Part shown: piece after piece, positions 1-11,867 of the stretch
Layout of the letters: the number at the start of each line of letters is the position of its first letter
Position numbering within the stretch: position 1 is the first letter of the stretch
NCBI GenBank assembly: GCA_038380435.1
Contig: JAWZYU010000005.1
Location: 40,446,001-40,510,000, forward strand
Source: Ryuthela nishihirai
Lineage: Eukaryota > Arthropoda > Arachnida > Araneae > Heptathelidae
Length of the DNA: 64,000 nt
Direction of reading: 5' to 3'
Translations under genes and position numbers: made by a program
Notes under the pieces: generated by a model
What the model was told of the DNA's origin: nothing
Databases searched by the model: none
What the model saw: the letters and a program-made list of their open reading frames with translations, nothing else

Positions 1-139
1 TTTGTAAAAACTCTTTTTATATTGCAAAACCACATGTGTTAGGATTGCATATCTCTTTATAATGTGAAAATTAGTGTTGTAAACAGTTTTATTATAGATT
101 TTATATTTAAAATGAACTCATACATTTTATTTTCTGTAG

Positions 140-241
140 ATTGGTAGTGGTATCCACCCTCTTGTTGAAGACATATTGGAAGTCAAACCACTCTTTGTTG
201 GTAAACCTTATGGATTGTCTATGCTTTCTTCAAATCACATG
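140..241 (+). CDS. LETMD1: LETMD1-like gene, internal coding exon (first in window)
   Basis: Coding exon of 34 codons, bounded by a pyrimidine-rich acceptor (ttttctgtag) and a donor gtaggt. It reads IGSGIHPLVEDILEVKPLF... and ends ...LSSNHM in phase 0. By itself it is hard to assign, but it joins in frame to the exon at 11458, giving LSSNHM followed by RGLCRMHGLSS, the pattern expected before the LETM1-like domain of LETMD1 proteins. Known of the family: LETMD1 is a mitochondrial inner-membrane protein related to LETM1. The 5' exons with start codon and any targeting peptide lie before the window. Seen: borders and frame; family assignment rests mainly on the two last exons. Confidence 0.75.
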
Positions 242-1469
242 GTAGGTAGATGACAGCACAATGTACTACATTAATAAATGCAGATATAAGTGAAAAATTC
301 AAAAGCAGTAGCAACCTTTAACCATTAAATTCAGGAGTAGTCATCATCATCAACCTTCCCACAAAGTTGGAAATTCCAAGACTCTGTCACAGATTGAGTC
401 TTGACTCATCCAGATTCAGGAGTAGGCACACCATTTTTGGCCACATTATCTGGTGTGTTTGATTTTTAGGCTGCATCTGACTGAAAGCTAACACTCTTTA
501 AAAGACATCATTCTAACAATCATTTTTGAACTTTTTTCTGTTTTCATAAGTTTGCAATTTATTGTTTTAAAGAGTATACAAATATAATATGCTTTATATT
601 TTAGGAAAAAGATAAAGCATTAACACTTTTTTTTTGGCTTTTTTATTGTTAAATGGCTTTTAAATAGTTAATGTATCTTTTAAACTATTGAAACAGCTTA
701 AATGTGTATCTGTAGAAATATATCAGGATCCAGTCCAAAGAGAAAGTAACAAAATCTGGAGGAAAACAATGTTATCCAACGTAATACATTTCTTTGGACT
801 CCCTGCAATTTTGCCATACTGCCACAGTGAAATGTTATGATGGCAAAATCTTGCATTTCCATATAGAGAACATTCAAGGCCATCTAGATGAGCAGACACA
901 TGTAGGTGGGAATGATTTATTGTTGACATTGACATCTAAACAGGTAAATTTGGATTTCACCATTCTAAAGGTGTACTGATTGACAGGTTAATAACTTTTG
1001 TTAGAATCTGTTTTTCCACTTTTGCTATCGTATTTCACTGTAATCAAATTTAAACTTTTCAAGTTTTTTTAAGGGTCATTCAAATGAAAAGTGGACAACC
1101 TTTATATCTGGATAATGAAGTTCAAGTTAATATTAGATCATGGTGAAATTAGCTACCAATATGGGCCTCCGTGGTAATGGACTGAGGGATCTTTGTTCCC
1201 TCATACAAGAAAGGAACTAATCAACACTAGAATCAGTGGCAAGTATTGGCTCTAATGATAATATAGTGATGATAGGTGATGTGTGGATTCCAGACAAATT
1301 CTGCTTGGAGGGATACAAAGTTGAACAATGTGAGGTATGCTGAGGTTTTAATTTGACTATTGGTTAATCGATTTTCTGGACTATGGTGACACCATCAACT
1401 CACAAGAATATTGCAAAACTTTGGTCTGTTTAAGGCAATCAAAAAAGTTGAAGTGTCCAGGACTCTTGA

Positions 1470-1740
1470 GCAGGAAGATTGTTTTGTTGCATAACAATGC
1501 CCTCTCCATACTGTTCAATTAACAGTAAGAACATTAAAAGTTTCCTTGGTAGTGCTTGGAACACCCTCCCTACAGTCCTTACCTCTCTCTGTGTAATTTT
1601 CAAGTTTTTGGTCCTCTACAAAACCTTGAATGTAAGTTTGAGTTGAAAAAAGAAATGCAGTGCATAGTCATAGAATTCTACAGACTGGGTATTGTGTTGC
1701 TAACTTCATTTGGGACAAATGTCTCAGCAGGTAGGGACAA
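1470..1740 (+). pseudogene. mariner-type transposase, C-terminal remnant
   Basis: Broken C-terminal part of a mariner (DD34D-type) transposase. A frame around 1480-1500 reads LLHNNA, a decayed form of the LLHDNARPH block with the second catalytic Asp changed to Asn. The frame from 1556 reads EHPPYSPYLSLCNFQVFGPL, the mariner HPPYSPDLSPCDF block with the third Asp lost. Downstream FYRLGI..LLTSFGTN resembles the end of the protein. Stops and frameshifts separate the blocks, so it is dead. The N-terminal half is not seen; weakly similar sequence may start near 1080. Confidence 0.72.
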
Positions 1741-2425
1741 TAACTGGAGAAAAATAAATCCTTTATGCTTTATTTCCAACATGTCCACTCTTCATTTGAA
1801 TGACTTTTGTAGCTCCCATATTCAACTTCACACCATACTGTCAGAGTTCCGATCATTTTCACTGTCATATTCGATTAAAGTAAATTCATGCAACAGACAA
1901 TGTTTTTTATTTGACTGCCATGTTTTTCACTGGCTGCTTTCTGAACTTCAACAGAAACAAATGCAGATGCTTCATTTAATATCATAACCAAGCAGTGGTG
2001 AAACATCCACGGAAGGAAGAAAATCAGTGCTTCCCTTAAAATTCCTACAAATCAAAAGAAATAAATATATATTTGCATAAGATATAAATGTTTACACTTA
2101 ATATTAACTTTTCTTAACTTTAAGTTAATTCTAACACAAAATTTATATTTTTATAATCTGCAAATTTCCCTCTTGTATTGTGCTGTGTAATAAATAGAAG
2201 CACCAGTCTGCCAGATTAATTTAACTAGGAGTTTATAACCCTAGGAGTGTATGAAAAAATCTTGCTTCACTGCTACTACAGACACTAGCAACTGAATTAG
2301 AAACCTTTCTGCAGATGTACGTAAACGTCACTTGCATAGCATATATGCAAAATACATGGTCACATACATCACCACATGATCTAAGCAGTGCTGCTCGTCA
2401 GTAATTGTCAGTAGTGTTGAATACA

Positions 2426-2540
2426 ATGAGAAAAACAAAGGATCTTTCGAAGTTCGATAAATGGCTTATTGTGGGTGCCCTTCTGACTGGAGCGATGATT
2501 TTCAAAATAGCAGAGTTGACTGGTTTTTCAAATATATTGA
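2426..2540 (+). pseudogene. Tc1-like transposase, N-terminal remnant
   Basis: ATG at 2426 opens MRKTKDLSKFDKWLIVGALL then TGAMIFKIAELTGFS, the first helix-turn-helix of a Tc1-like transposase (typical pattern: KTKELSxFxRGxIVGxRxxGxSISxTAxLLGFS). The reading frame loses similarity after about 38 codons and no catalytic part is found beyond it. It lies in intron 1 of the LETMD1-like gene, same strand. Confidence 0.6.
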
Positions 2541-2910
2541 CTGGTTTCTCTATATTCAGTGAGGTTTTTAAATATACTTAATAGTGTCCTACTGTAACTA
2601 CCTCTAAGTTATACATGAATTTCCTTTAATATACTGTTCCACTGTTAAATTTATTCCTTCATGATGCCATCTAAACCCAAACATTTAGATCAGCACCTGA
2701 TGAAGTGATCTACAACTTGCTTGTCTATATTTTAATTATTGCTGTAATAAATAGTGAGTGTAGTTTAATACTACTATAAGCATAATAGAGAATACATAAA
2801 ATATTATAACAATTCATAGTAAATACACAGATTACCTATAGATATAGAATTCAATAAATACTTAGGTGGAAGCGATTATTGCTGATGGTGCAGGTGGAAA
2901 CAAATAATTG

Positions 2911-2990
2911 TCTGATGGTTGGTTTAGTGGTAGAGTGCTCTGGAATATATCTGGAGAGTTGTGGATTTGAATCCCACACCATCATCAATA
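2911..2990 (+). repeat. tRNA-like SINE head
   Basis: Contains an A-box-like TGGTTTAGTGGTAGAGTGC and a B-box-like GGATTTGAATCCC at tRNA-like spacing. The acceptor stem does not pair well and the D and anticodon arms are imperfect, so this is more likely the pol III promoter of a tRNA-derived SINE than a tRNA gene. No clear body could be delimited. Confidence 0.45.
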
Positions 2991-2999
2991 ATTTTTTCC

Positions 3000-4550
3000 A
3001 CAAAAACATTTATTGAATTATAACAGTTGTCAGTGAAAAAAATGAGGGAAACTAGTAAGAGTAATATCCACTAAGATTATAGTTGTAAATCAGTATACTG
3101 TGAAAGATCAAAAGATAGATAAAATCATAGAGTTATATTTATAATTGTTAATACACTTCATCTCTGCCAAAATATTGAAAGAATTTCTAAACCATATTTC
3201 CTAAGATAAGATACTATCATCTTTCTGTTCTACACTAAGTTTTTACAATAAAAGAAATATGATATATCATTACATGAAATTGAATAAGGAGTTGTTAAGC
3301 AGCACTGACTTTGGATGACAGACATCAGTCATGGAAAAGTCAGTGGTATTGGCTTCATCACATGGTATATAGCAGTTAAATACAATGTACAGGCTGATGG
3401 TTGACATATTCTGCAGGTATTAATGTCGTTGCAATATTTCTCATGTAAGAACAACATTTCATAGACTCTTGATTAATGTGAATGAGTCAGCTGGTAATTT
3501 CTTATTAGTGATAGAGATTTTTTTTACCTTCTGTAGCAGGGTCATAACCATTCTAATGATGGCAAACATTCTTTTACAGGGTGATGGAATATTATGTTGT
3601 CATATAGGATGTGTAGTGATAAGATAAAGTGTTATTCAAAATCCTTCAAAGACAACATGAATGGTAATATACCATGTTAAGGATAATAACAATGATGTTA
3701 TAAAATCATCTGTATTTCAAAATAAGTACATTAACTTCATCAGATCAATAAAAAAACTGATAAAAAAAATCTTAGCCTAGAGAAGTGAATCTAAAAACTA
3801 AAATCTCAGTGCTTTTCATTGCTCAATGTTAAGCACTTCATTAGGAGGAAAGTAATGGTAGTGATTGTTGGCCTATTTAGAGGTTGAGTAGATTTACATA
3901 GCAGGAAGTTGGCACCACAGGTGAGGTGGATGATATCTGGCAAATCCACCTATGCATTTTCGAAGCTACAGGGAAAGTCAGAATGACAGTGTTATTATGT
4001 AAGTGAGGAGGGTGTTGAGGATTTCATTAACTAACCAAAAAAATAAGTAAAATGTTTGTTGTGGATTCTTTCTTAAACGAAAACAAAGAATAAAAAATTA
4101 GAAAGAAACAACAAAAAATAGTCCCAGGGAGATGGGATTATAGGAGGTGGGGAGGTAAACATATAGAGGTAAGATGTATACTGCCAGTGTCATGCCAAAA
4201 TTTTACGCATGAGCTAAATAAACTGAAGTAATATATCTGCTGACATATCCATGGAATTAGGAAACAAGTAGTTCAAAAAATAATGGTGGGGTTTCAGAAC
4301 CAATATGTAGTAAATAATATATATTCAAGAAAGTGATATTTTAATTGAAAGCATACCTCAAATAGTTATGAATATAGTGAATTTCCACATTTATGCCATT
4401 TGTGACCCTGCACATGTCAAGTCAGTATTCTACTTCTTACCACATACACTAGCATATCTCTTTTTACTTGCTCAGTTGCCGCTCTTATTCTAGCTTTCAA
4501 ATGGTGAAGAGTTCATGTGAATGTTATTCTTAAAAAAGCCTCACAAGGCA
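3000..4550. other. Intron 1 stretch without recognised features
   Basis: AT-rich intronic sequence. No open reading frame, tRNA-like box, inverted repeat or similarity to the other repeats of this window was seen, apart from simple A runs. Confidence 0.4.
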
Positions 4551-4555
4551 AAAAC

Positions 4556-7500
4556 CATCATCATCATCCTCAAGCAGCCATTTGCTATGGAGGTCCAACC
4601 AGACTGTGCAATTTAGTTCTCCAAGCAAGTCTGTCCTGAGCTACATCTACTGCGTCTGGCCACTGCACACCAATTCTAACAAGGTCCTGTTTGACATTGT
4701 GTGCCCACTGCATCCTAGGTCTTCCCCTCTTTCTGAGGCCTTTAGGCACACTGTTCATAATCCTGTTTGCCAATCTATAATTATTCATACAGGCAACATG
4801 GCCAAGCCAACAGAGTCTCTCTCTGCACAATATGCTGCTTAAAGGAGGTTGCAAACTCCTTTGCCTAACCTCATCATTAGTTACAAAGTTGAACCACCTA
4901 ATGCCCAAGATACTAAGTAAGCATCTGGAATCAAAAGCATCTAGTTTCCTGTTATCTTGTTTATAAAGGGTCCAAGTTTCACTATCATAACTAACCCTAG
5001 AAAGAACTAAATTATTATACAGTCTAATTTTAGTCTTTAGGTGTGTACGCCTATTTCTCCACATTCTCCATAGATTCTTAAAAGTCCCGGCAGCAGTCCC
5101 TATTTGTCTGTTAATCTCATGCCGCACCTCACCAGTATCTGTTACATAGCTCCCAAGATAATTAAACTGTGACACCTGCTCAAGACTGCAACCATTCAGA
5201 TTAACTGAATCACAGCCTGCCTGACCGATTTTCATCACTTTAGTTTTCTCTCTGTTCATAACCTAACCTACTCTACTACCAGTCTCATCAACAGCTCGAA
5301 TGAAAGAGTTCATCTCATCAACATCATTTGCCAAAAGGGCTAAATCATCAGCATAATCTAAATCAGAAATTTTCGTATCTCCAGTCCATTTAAGGCCAAA
5401 ATCTTTCCCATGAAGTGAATTTCACATACCATAATCAATAACCAAGCTAAAGAGAAAAGGAGACAAAATGCACCCTTGTCGAACACCAGAAGTAATGCTA
5501 AACCAATTGCTACAAGCCTTACCAACTCTCACACATGACTCAGTGTTATTATAGAGAGCTTTCATTATATTAACTAACTTGTCTGGTATACCATATGATC
5601 TCACAATCAACCACAAATTATGACGATCACCAGAGTTGAAATCCTTTTCGAAATCAACAAAGTTAGCAACCAAAGGTTTCCGAAACTCTAAACATTTCTC
5701 AAGAATCTGCCTAAGTGAAAATATCTGATCCACACATCCCCTACCACTTCTGAATCCACATTGCTCATCACGCAATTGACTGTCAACCAGATTGTTAATT
5801 CTATTAAGCACAATCATGGAAAGAACTTTACCTGGAACAGAGAGTAGGCTGATACCCCTATAGTTATCACAAGAACTGCGATCACCTTTTTTGAAAATAG
5901 GGATAACAATAACTCTGGTAAAATCCTTAGGAACCATGCCTTTATCACAAAAGATATTCAAAATTTCAGTCATCCAAGTGGTAACTGAAACATTCCCAGC
6001 TCTAAGCATTTCCATAGTAATTTCATCTACCCCTGGGGATTTTGTGAAGTTTAAGTTTAGAAATAGCCAAAATAACTTCAGATTGTGTTATAGGGCCAAC
6101 ATTAACGCCACCAATGCATCTATCATCATTGCAAACAATGGGAATAGAACTAACCGCATTTGTTAGAATATCACTGAAATGCTCAGCCCACCTAGCCATG
6201 ACAGAATCCTCCCCTTCTTTAACCTTACCTTGTTTATCCTTCAATCCCTGTATACCTGTCCGTTTTTTACCACACAAAACATTAACTAATTGCTTCCTCG
6301 ACTTTGTCATCCAAGCCATCAAACCAAAGATTCTTATCAGCAGCTAACTGATCCTTTACACGTTTGTTAAGCTCTATGTAATACTTTTTATTAAGACTAG
6401 TAGGGTATTATTTAAGGACATTCCTGCAGTTCTTTCTTTCCGAAATAAGCTCAAAGGCCTTATCACTCAGATAATTCTGCCTCCTCTGCTCCTTTTTTCC
6501 TAAAAGAATACTGTTAGTGTCCAAAAAAGACTGTTTAAAATGATCCCATTCTTCCTCAACTTCAGTAGTAAGCATACCATGACTGTCATAATGATTAAGT
6601 AACCTATCATGGTAAGCTTTGGCTATAACTGGGTCTTTCAGAGCTTCAGTATTAAAAGTAAATTTTTTAACCCTAGCACAACACTTTTTAAGTTTAAGTT
6701 GCAAGACACTTTTAACAAGGTAATGGTCAGATCCAATTTCACTTCCCCTATATGACCTGGTATTCCTAACAGAACTAGCCCATTTGCTGTTAATTAATAT
6801 GTAATCAATCATATTCTTATGCAGCCCATCAGGTGAAACCCATGTGTACTTATGTATGTTGCGGTGTTTGTAATAAGTGTTAGTTATTCTGAATCCATTG
6901 AGTTTACTTACCTGTAGGAGACGTTGCCCATTGCAGCTACCAATACCAAAAGGGCCTATTACTCCTCCCCAAAGGTCAGAGTCAGTACCAACTTTGGCAT
7001 TGAAGTCACCAAGAACAAGGGTAATATCTCCTTTCTTGACAGAATTCAAAATATCGTGAAGTTGTTCATAAAACCTATCCTTCTCATCCTCATCGGCATC
7101 CTCAGTGGGGGCATAACAGCAGATAACATTCAAGTCTTTAACGCTTGTCTGAAATTTTGCTGTAAGAAACCTTTCATTAATGCACTCATATCCTAGAAGA
7201 GCATCGTTAGCGTGTCTGCTGAGAAGCAGACCCATGCCTTGGTGATGTTTATTGTCTTCCCTCCCTGAAAAGAGAAATTTAAGATTATTTTTAAGAATCT
7301 GACCTTTATCAGTCCATCTGGTCTCTTGCAAGCCGAGAATATCTAAATTATAACGGTGGAATTCTTGTGTGAGGACATGAAGAGAAATGTTCTGTGCAGT
7401 GTCCTAATATTCCAACTACCTATGGAGAGAAAATGGTTAGTGGGATGTTTAAAGAAACTATGTTTATTGAGAGAGGGAATGGCGACAATATCAAACAGCC

Positions 7501-8100
7501 CCCTAATCGCAGACATGGGGCAAAGACCCGTTCCCCCACCACTAAAGGCTGAAGCCATCTACATTGGAAGACTTCCTCTAATGTAGAATTTGACGATGCC
7601 AATAGAAGCAAAGAGTTAAGGTGCCTGCGATGACTTCTGCTCAGGATTATCCACCAGCTGATAAACATATCCTGTGAATCTATTCACTTGGGGCTGTCAA
7701 CCTGCAAACAAACAGAAAATACAGTGGAGGATATTCCCTCCACAGGAGCCCACCAATGCAGCAAAATCAGGATCTATAATCAAGCTCAGAGCCATAATTC
7801 CATTCAGGTTTGGTATATATGGTCAGCACCAGGACCCTGTGTGGTTGACCACTCCTCAGCAGGGTAGAAAAAAAAGCAAAGTAGCCATAGTTGCCCAGAT
7901 CAGTAGGCCAAACTAATCTGGCAGCTCTCGCCTTCCGTAAAGATACCCTTTCAAAGAGTATCTCTTTTGAAAGGTACTAATGGTCTGCATCACAAGAAGG
8001 CGGGGTCGGACATTAGGTGCTAGGACTGGCCGGTTCTATGCATCATCATAGGGGATTGGTGCATAGCTCTCCTTCCAGTGACTACCTAGCTACCCCCAGT
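4556..8100 (-). mobile_element. RTE-type LINE, copy A, near full length
   Basis: Minus-strand non-LTR retrotransposon. The 3' end is the (ATC)n run at 4556-4569 (GAT repeats on the coding strand), a microsatellite tail typical of the RTE clade. Coding parts run up to 7558; the 5' leader (about 7560 to 8100) matches the leader of copy B at 61060-61595 almost base for base, diverging after the shared agctacc. A target duplication was not found, so the exact 5' end is open. It lies antisense in intron 1 of the LETMD1-like gene. Several stops and frameshifts make it inactive. Confidence 0.88.
4585..7558 (-). pseudogene. RTE endonuclease/reverse transcriptase ORF, copy A
   Basis: Single long RTE-type ORF broken into pieces. 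N terminus at 7558 (MASAFSGGGTGLCPMSAIRG) leads to the APE-like endonuclease: GSWNIRTL, LQETRW, LGDFNAKV (about 7010) and GSDHYLV (about 6740). The reverse transcriptase follows with FKKGDRSSCDNYRGISLL (5900-5850), GFRSGRGC and GVRQGC; the YADD segment lies in a broken stretch near 5350. The C-terminal piece 5259-4585 has the CxxxxILGIRWF and GRPRMQW blocks and ends LVGPP. Known: the enzyme nicks target DNA and primes reverse transcription there. Breaks: near 7340 (intact in no frame), near 6410-6320, near 6020 and near 5420-5260. Confidence 0.85.
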
Positions 8101-8510
8101 AGATATCAAATCAGAGGCTCCTTCGTGGCCATGGAATTGGTCAACCCCACCGATCCATCTGTCAGGAACTGTTGCACTAAGAATTTCTGTAACATCTCAA
8201 GAAATGTGGTACACCATATTGTCTGGTAGCCCCTCATGAAATTGTTTTCATAGGGTAATGTACAGGTACAACATTCAGTGTAATGCCTTTTGTGTGTTTG
8301 TGGACATTGCTCCGTGAACCCCCCCTGGGCAATACAGGGTGTCCAACATCAGTTGTCGAACACCCTCTATTGCTATGATGATGAAATAAGTCTTCGTAAT
8401 TATAAACAATCCATTGATTCAGTCTAGATGGTTTCCATATTAATGAATACTAATATTCTTGAGTGGGTTTTTAATATATGTGGCATAAATGATTTTGAGG
8501 TTTGCAGTCC

Positions 8511-8690
8511 CATGGCCGAGTGGTTAGTGCGTGTAGCTATTGATCAAAGGGACCTGGTAAAGCATGGATGTTGTGTTGTCTTTCTGCTGAGATCTCACAG
8601 ACTTACTATTGGCATATAAAGTGACAGACTCCTTTCAGACCTCTGTGGCAAGCAGCTGCTTGAGGGGATATTAATATAGCTTTATGGTTA
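8511..8690 (+). repeat. tRNA-derived SINE fragment
   Basis: An A-box-like start, ATGGCCGAGTGGTTAGTGCG, resembles Ser/Leu-type tRNA heads; a B box is not clear. The 3' part, GGCAAGCAGCTGCTTGAGGGG near 8650-8675, is shared (other strand) with the SINE at 44305-44480, which shows both are copies of one repeat family. Confidence 0.5.
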
Positions 8691-8835
8691 TTATTTGCAC
8701 AATGTTGAGTCTGAGAACCATTTCATTATGGGGGAAGGGATATTTTTCAGTCTCAGCACTTTAACGAGAATTACTGATATTTATATTTCCTATATTTAAG
8801 ACACTATCTTTTCTGTATTCTGCTAATACTATTGT

Positions 8836-8907
8836 CAGCCAGGTGGGATCTGAAACTTCCTGATAACATGTCAGGTGCTCTGATCACTGAGCTACAGTCA
8901 ACTGAAC
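8836..8907 (-). repeat. tRNA-like SINE head
   Basis: On the minus strand the sequence reads TGTAGCTCAGTGATCAGAGC (A box) and then a B-box-like TTTCAGATCCCACCT about 35 bases on. The tRNA fold is imperfect. It is probably a SINE promoter remnant rather than a tRNA gene. Confidence 0.42.
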
Positions 8908-9489
8908 AAGATTCCCCCTAGTTGATGTTAAGTTTACATATCCTAGTCTCAAGTAGATGTCGTGATTGCAGATGAAGTCCCCATGCACTGGAGCTCAACT
9001 AGACTTGTACACCACACCAGTAGCATTACAAGGCAATCCAATTGGTATTTTTTTTTTTATAATATTTCAATTTTTTACATGCTGTATTCATTTTGCATGC
9101 TACATGCTAAAATGTGTTTGTATTGTTGATGCATCTCTAATGGAGAGTACCATTGAATCTTGCCCAATGGGTGAAATAGTCCACTGCAATGTGTACCCTG
9201 GAACAATGATACTAGAAAGGTGTGGCAGTTGCACTAGAGCCACTTTAAGAAATACTAAAATGCTAATTACTAGAATGTTCTTATGAGGCCATTTTGATAT
9301 ACCCAAATAATAACTCCATGTGAACTAAAGAAATTGATTGGAAATTAAGATCCAGTGCAGGACCTAAATTGAGGGAACTATCTACTGTTGTAACAAGGAT
9401 CCTGCCAAGTTCCCCCTTTCACTTTGAAAGTAATACAATTCCAATGGTTTCTCACTCTTAATTAAAGTTGACCAGTAAAGCCTTCTCTG

Positions 9490-9690
9490 CCCTCAGTCAG
9501 AAAGGGGACATATTTTTGTTGGATGGGATGTTAAGCCATGGCCCCATGCAGGAAAGCCATATCGTGCACATTTAATCTTCTAATAGCTGTCTGCTGGATT
9601 CCTTTCCCCCAAACTTTTCTGAGTCCTTGTGACCTAGCCATTTAGCCCAGTGTGGGCACAAAAACACTATTCAGAGGTAAAACATCCCTA
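9490..9690 (+). repeat. SINE-1 body and tail, 5' truncated
   Basis: Matches the body of the SINE-1 family described at 43667: GGATGGGATGTTAAGCCATG, the block AGCTGTCTGCTGGATTCC, TTGTGACCTAGCCATTTAGC and the terminal AGAGGTAAAACA. The tRNA head is missing and the copy is diverged, so it is older than the copies at 27335, 53594 and 56585. Confidence 0.7.
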
Positions 9691-10447
9691 CCCTAGGGTT
9701 AACTTAAAACAGTGTCCCATCCTTTTCACCACCAAGGATTTTAATTATTTTTAATATCCTTGGTAATATTTTTTATTATTATTACCCCCATTTACTACCA
9801 TTAATACTTTACTACCTTTTCAGACTTGTGGATGAGAATCACTGATTTAAATGTACTATTGTATATTAAATACTAATGCCAGAATTCTATAATTTTATAG
9901 TACACCATGTGTAATAGAAAATTTTAATATCTGTACCTAATTTTCAAAATATCGAGTTATTGTTTTCATTTTGTCTTCTGTTTTCCTGTTCACTTGTAGA
10001 TATTCAGCTCTTTTTGGTTTTATTGGTAAATTAAAACTTATTTTTAGATTGGATAAATATCGATGAAATATTGGAATTCACATTTTCTGAATCTCTGAAT
10101 AATTTATAATGCCCTCTAATGGTGTAAAAGTTTGGAAATGGGAAAACCTTGGTCAAATATTAAAAATAATATACTCCTACTAGAAATTTTGATGATGGAT
10201 TGTAATGGTCAAGAAGTTTATTTTAACAGCAACGATCTTTGCCCCACTTACCACTTACTCTCAGGGGTGGGAAAGCATTTTTTAGTTATAAGAGATAAAT
10301 AAAAAATTCTTTTTGAGTAGGTGAATGAATAGTAGTGAAATAGTATGATTCACAGTTTCTAAATCTTCCAGTAGTTTAAATATCTATCATTAGAAGGCAC
10401 TAAATTTGGGAAATTGCAATTTTTTTTGCCCTCTTAGCTCCATGAGA

Positions 10448-10460
10448 GGGGGGGGGGGGG
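10448..10460 (+). repeat. G homopolymer
   Basis: Run of 13 G residues within intron 1. Possible length uncertainty in assembly. Confidence 0.8.
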
Positions 10461-10799
10461 ACTAAGCTTTTTCATGTTAAGAGATAAATAAAAAATTCTC
10501 TTTATATATTTTGTAGAAACTAATAAATATTACTATTTGCATTTCCTCAGTTTTCCTTTAATTCTAATTTCACTGCTAGAGAGTGCAATATTCGATATAA
10601 ATGAGAAACTTCATTATCTTTGAATGCCAGCATCTGATATTTGCCAGGGACAATATGCTACGCTTCTAGGAATATCATATTTTTAGCAGCTTGTTATACT
10701 TTTAGCCACATATTGTTGGTTACAAATTATTATTATTAATTCTTTTGATAAATTCTAATGGCAAATATTGTTCTTATAATGCATTTGCATCACTACATT

Positions 10800-11360
10800 T
10801 AGATATATTCTATGATCATTGAATTATTACTATCATCCCCTCCACATTTTGCCAATGGGAAGCTAAATTCGAAGCTCTGTAACTTCTAAATTAAGCACTT
10901 TATGAGAAAATATGACTGAATATGAATCAAATACTTCAATCAAGTCTGTCTAAATCTCGATTTTCAAAAGTATTAATGTTTAAAAAGTTATTGGACGTTA
11001 AAATATTTAACAACAGTAATGCCAAACATAAAAATTTACCATAGAAGTTAATTATAATTTGAATAAACCATTTAATGCAATAGATGTATATTTTAAAAGT
11101 TTGTGCTTTAAATATATTTCAGTTTTTTTAGGTCTTAAAATATTGGTATTAAATATTCAATCTTCCATAGCTCTTTTAATACTAAATGAATATTGTTGAA
11201 AATTAAGATTTAGATAGACATGACTGAGATATTTAATTTATCTTCTGTCACATTTTCTCATAAAATGCTTGTTTTAGAAGTTACAGACCTTCGAATTTAG
11301 CATCCCATTGGCATAAAATGGAGGGTGATCATAATTCAATGATCACTGAGTTAATATGTA
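10800..11360. mobile_element. Foldback element with about 170-base inverted arms
   Basis: The left arm (about 10800-10990) and the reverse complement of the right arm (about 11205-11360) align over some 150-170 bases, for example ATTTTGCCAATGGGAAGCTA against TTTATGCCAATGGGATGCTA, and TTTATGAGAAAATATGACTG against TTTATGAGAAAATGTGACAG. The spacer of about 210 bases has no ORF. This is the layout of a foldback MITE. A related single arm lies at 12795-12920. It ends about 100 bases before the LETMD1-like exon at 11458. Confidence 0.72.
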
Positions 11361-11457
11361 ATATTGTTTAACAATCAGTACATATGTATATTCTTGTTTA
11401 ATGAAGAATTTCTAATTTATATAAATCTTGTTTAATTTTTATTATTTTTTCCTATAG

Positions 11458-11601
11458 CGGGGATTATGTCGGATGCATGGTTTATCTTCTATACCTGGCA
11501 AGAGATATCGCCTTTGGACTCATGCTGGTTTTGTGAGGGAAATGGATCTTGCTATTCATAGGGAAGGAGTGCAATCTATGAATCTAGATGAACTTCGATG
11601 G
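11458..11601 (+). CDS. LETMD1: LETMD1-like gene, LETM1-domain exon
   Basis: Exon of 144 bases (48 codons, phase 0 at both ends) between acceptor cctatag and donor gtaatt. It encodes RGLCRMHGLSSIPGKR..., then ..REMDLAIHREGV.. and ends MNLDELRW. The pattern of a leucine-rich helix, an REMD/IxREG helix and an ELRxAC junction is that of the LETM1 (ribosome-binding-like) domain as found in LETMD1. The ELRW end continues directly into ACFLRGLSPLG of the next exon, 23 kb away. Upstream intron 1 is 11.2 kb and downstream intron 2 is 23.3 kb, both packed with transposons. No frameshift or stop is seen. Confidence 0.88.
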
Positions 11602-11867
11602 GTAATTTATAATAAGTTGATTATGTCTTTGAATGTGTATATATTTCCAACTCTTAATCCAAGTCTTAACTGGCATAGTGGTTAGGCAGCTAGCTACTGT
11701 TCCATCAAGGCTAACTTTGTGTGTTGTGTTAGCTCTAACTAGGGCAGTGGTCAGCAGTGACTTCGGTCTTAGTAGGACATGTCCTTGTATGAGAAGGCCT
11801 GTATTAAGCTAGGAGTAGCTTCCAGGATTCTTCTCTGTCCTATATGTCGCAAAAAAAAATATCCACA

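Noticed and set aside
794..979. Possible host exon (open frame ending before a donor-like CAG|GTAAAT)
   Set aside because: No acceptor with a matching frame was found, it does not fit the LETMD1-like protein, and the flanking exons join in frame without it.
2911..2990. Possible tRNA gene
   Set aside because: A and B boxes are present but the acceptor and anticodon stems do not pair well. It fits a SINE head better; the same applies to 8836-8907 and 44305-44480.
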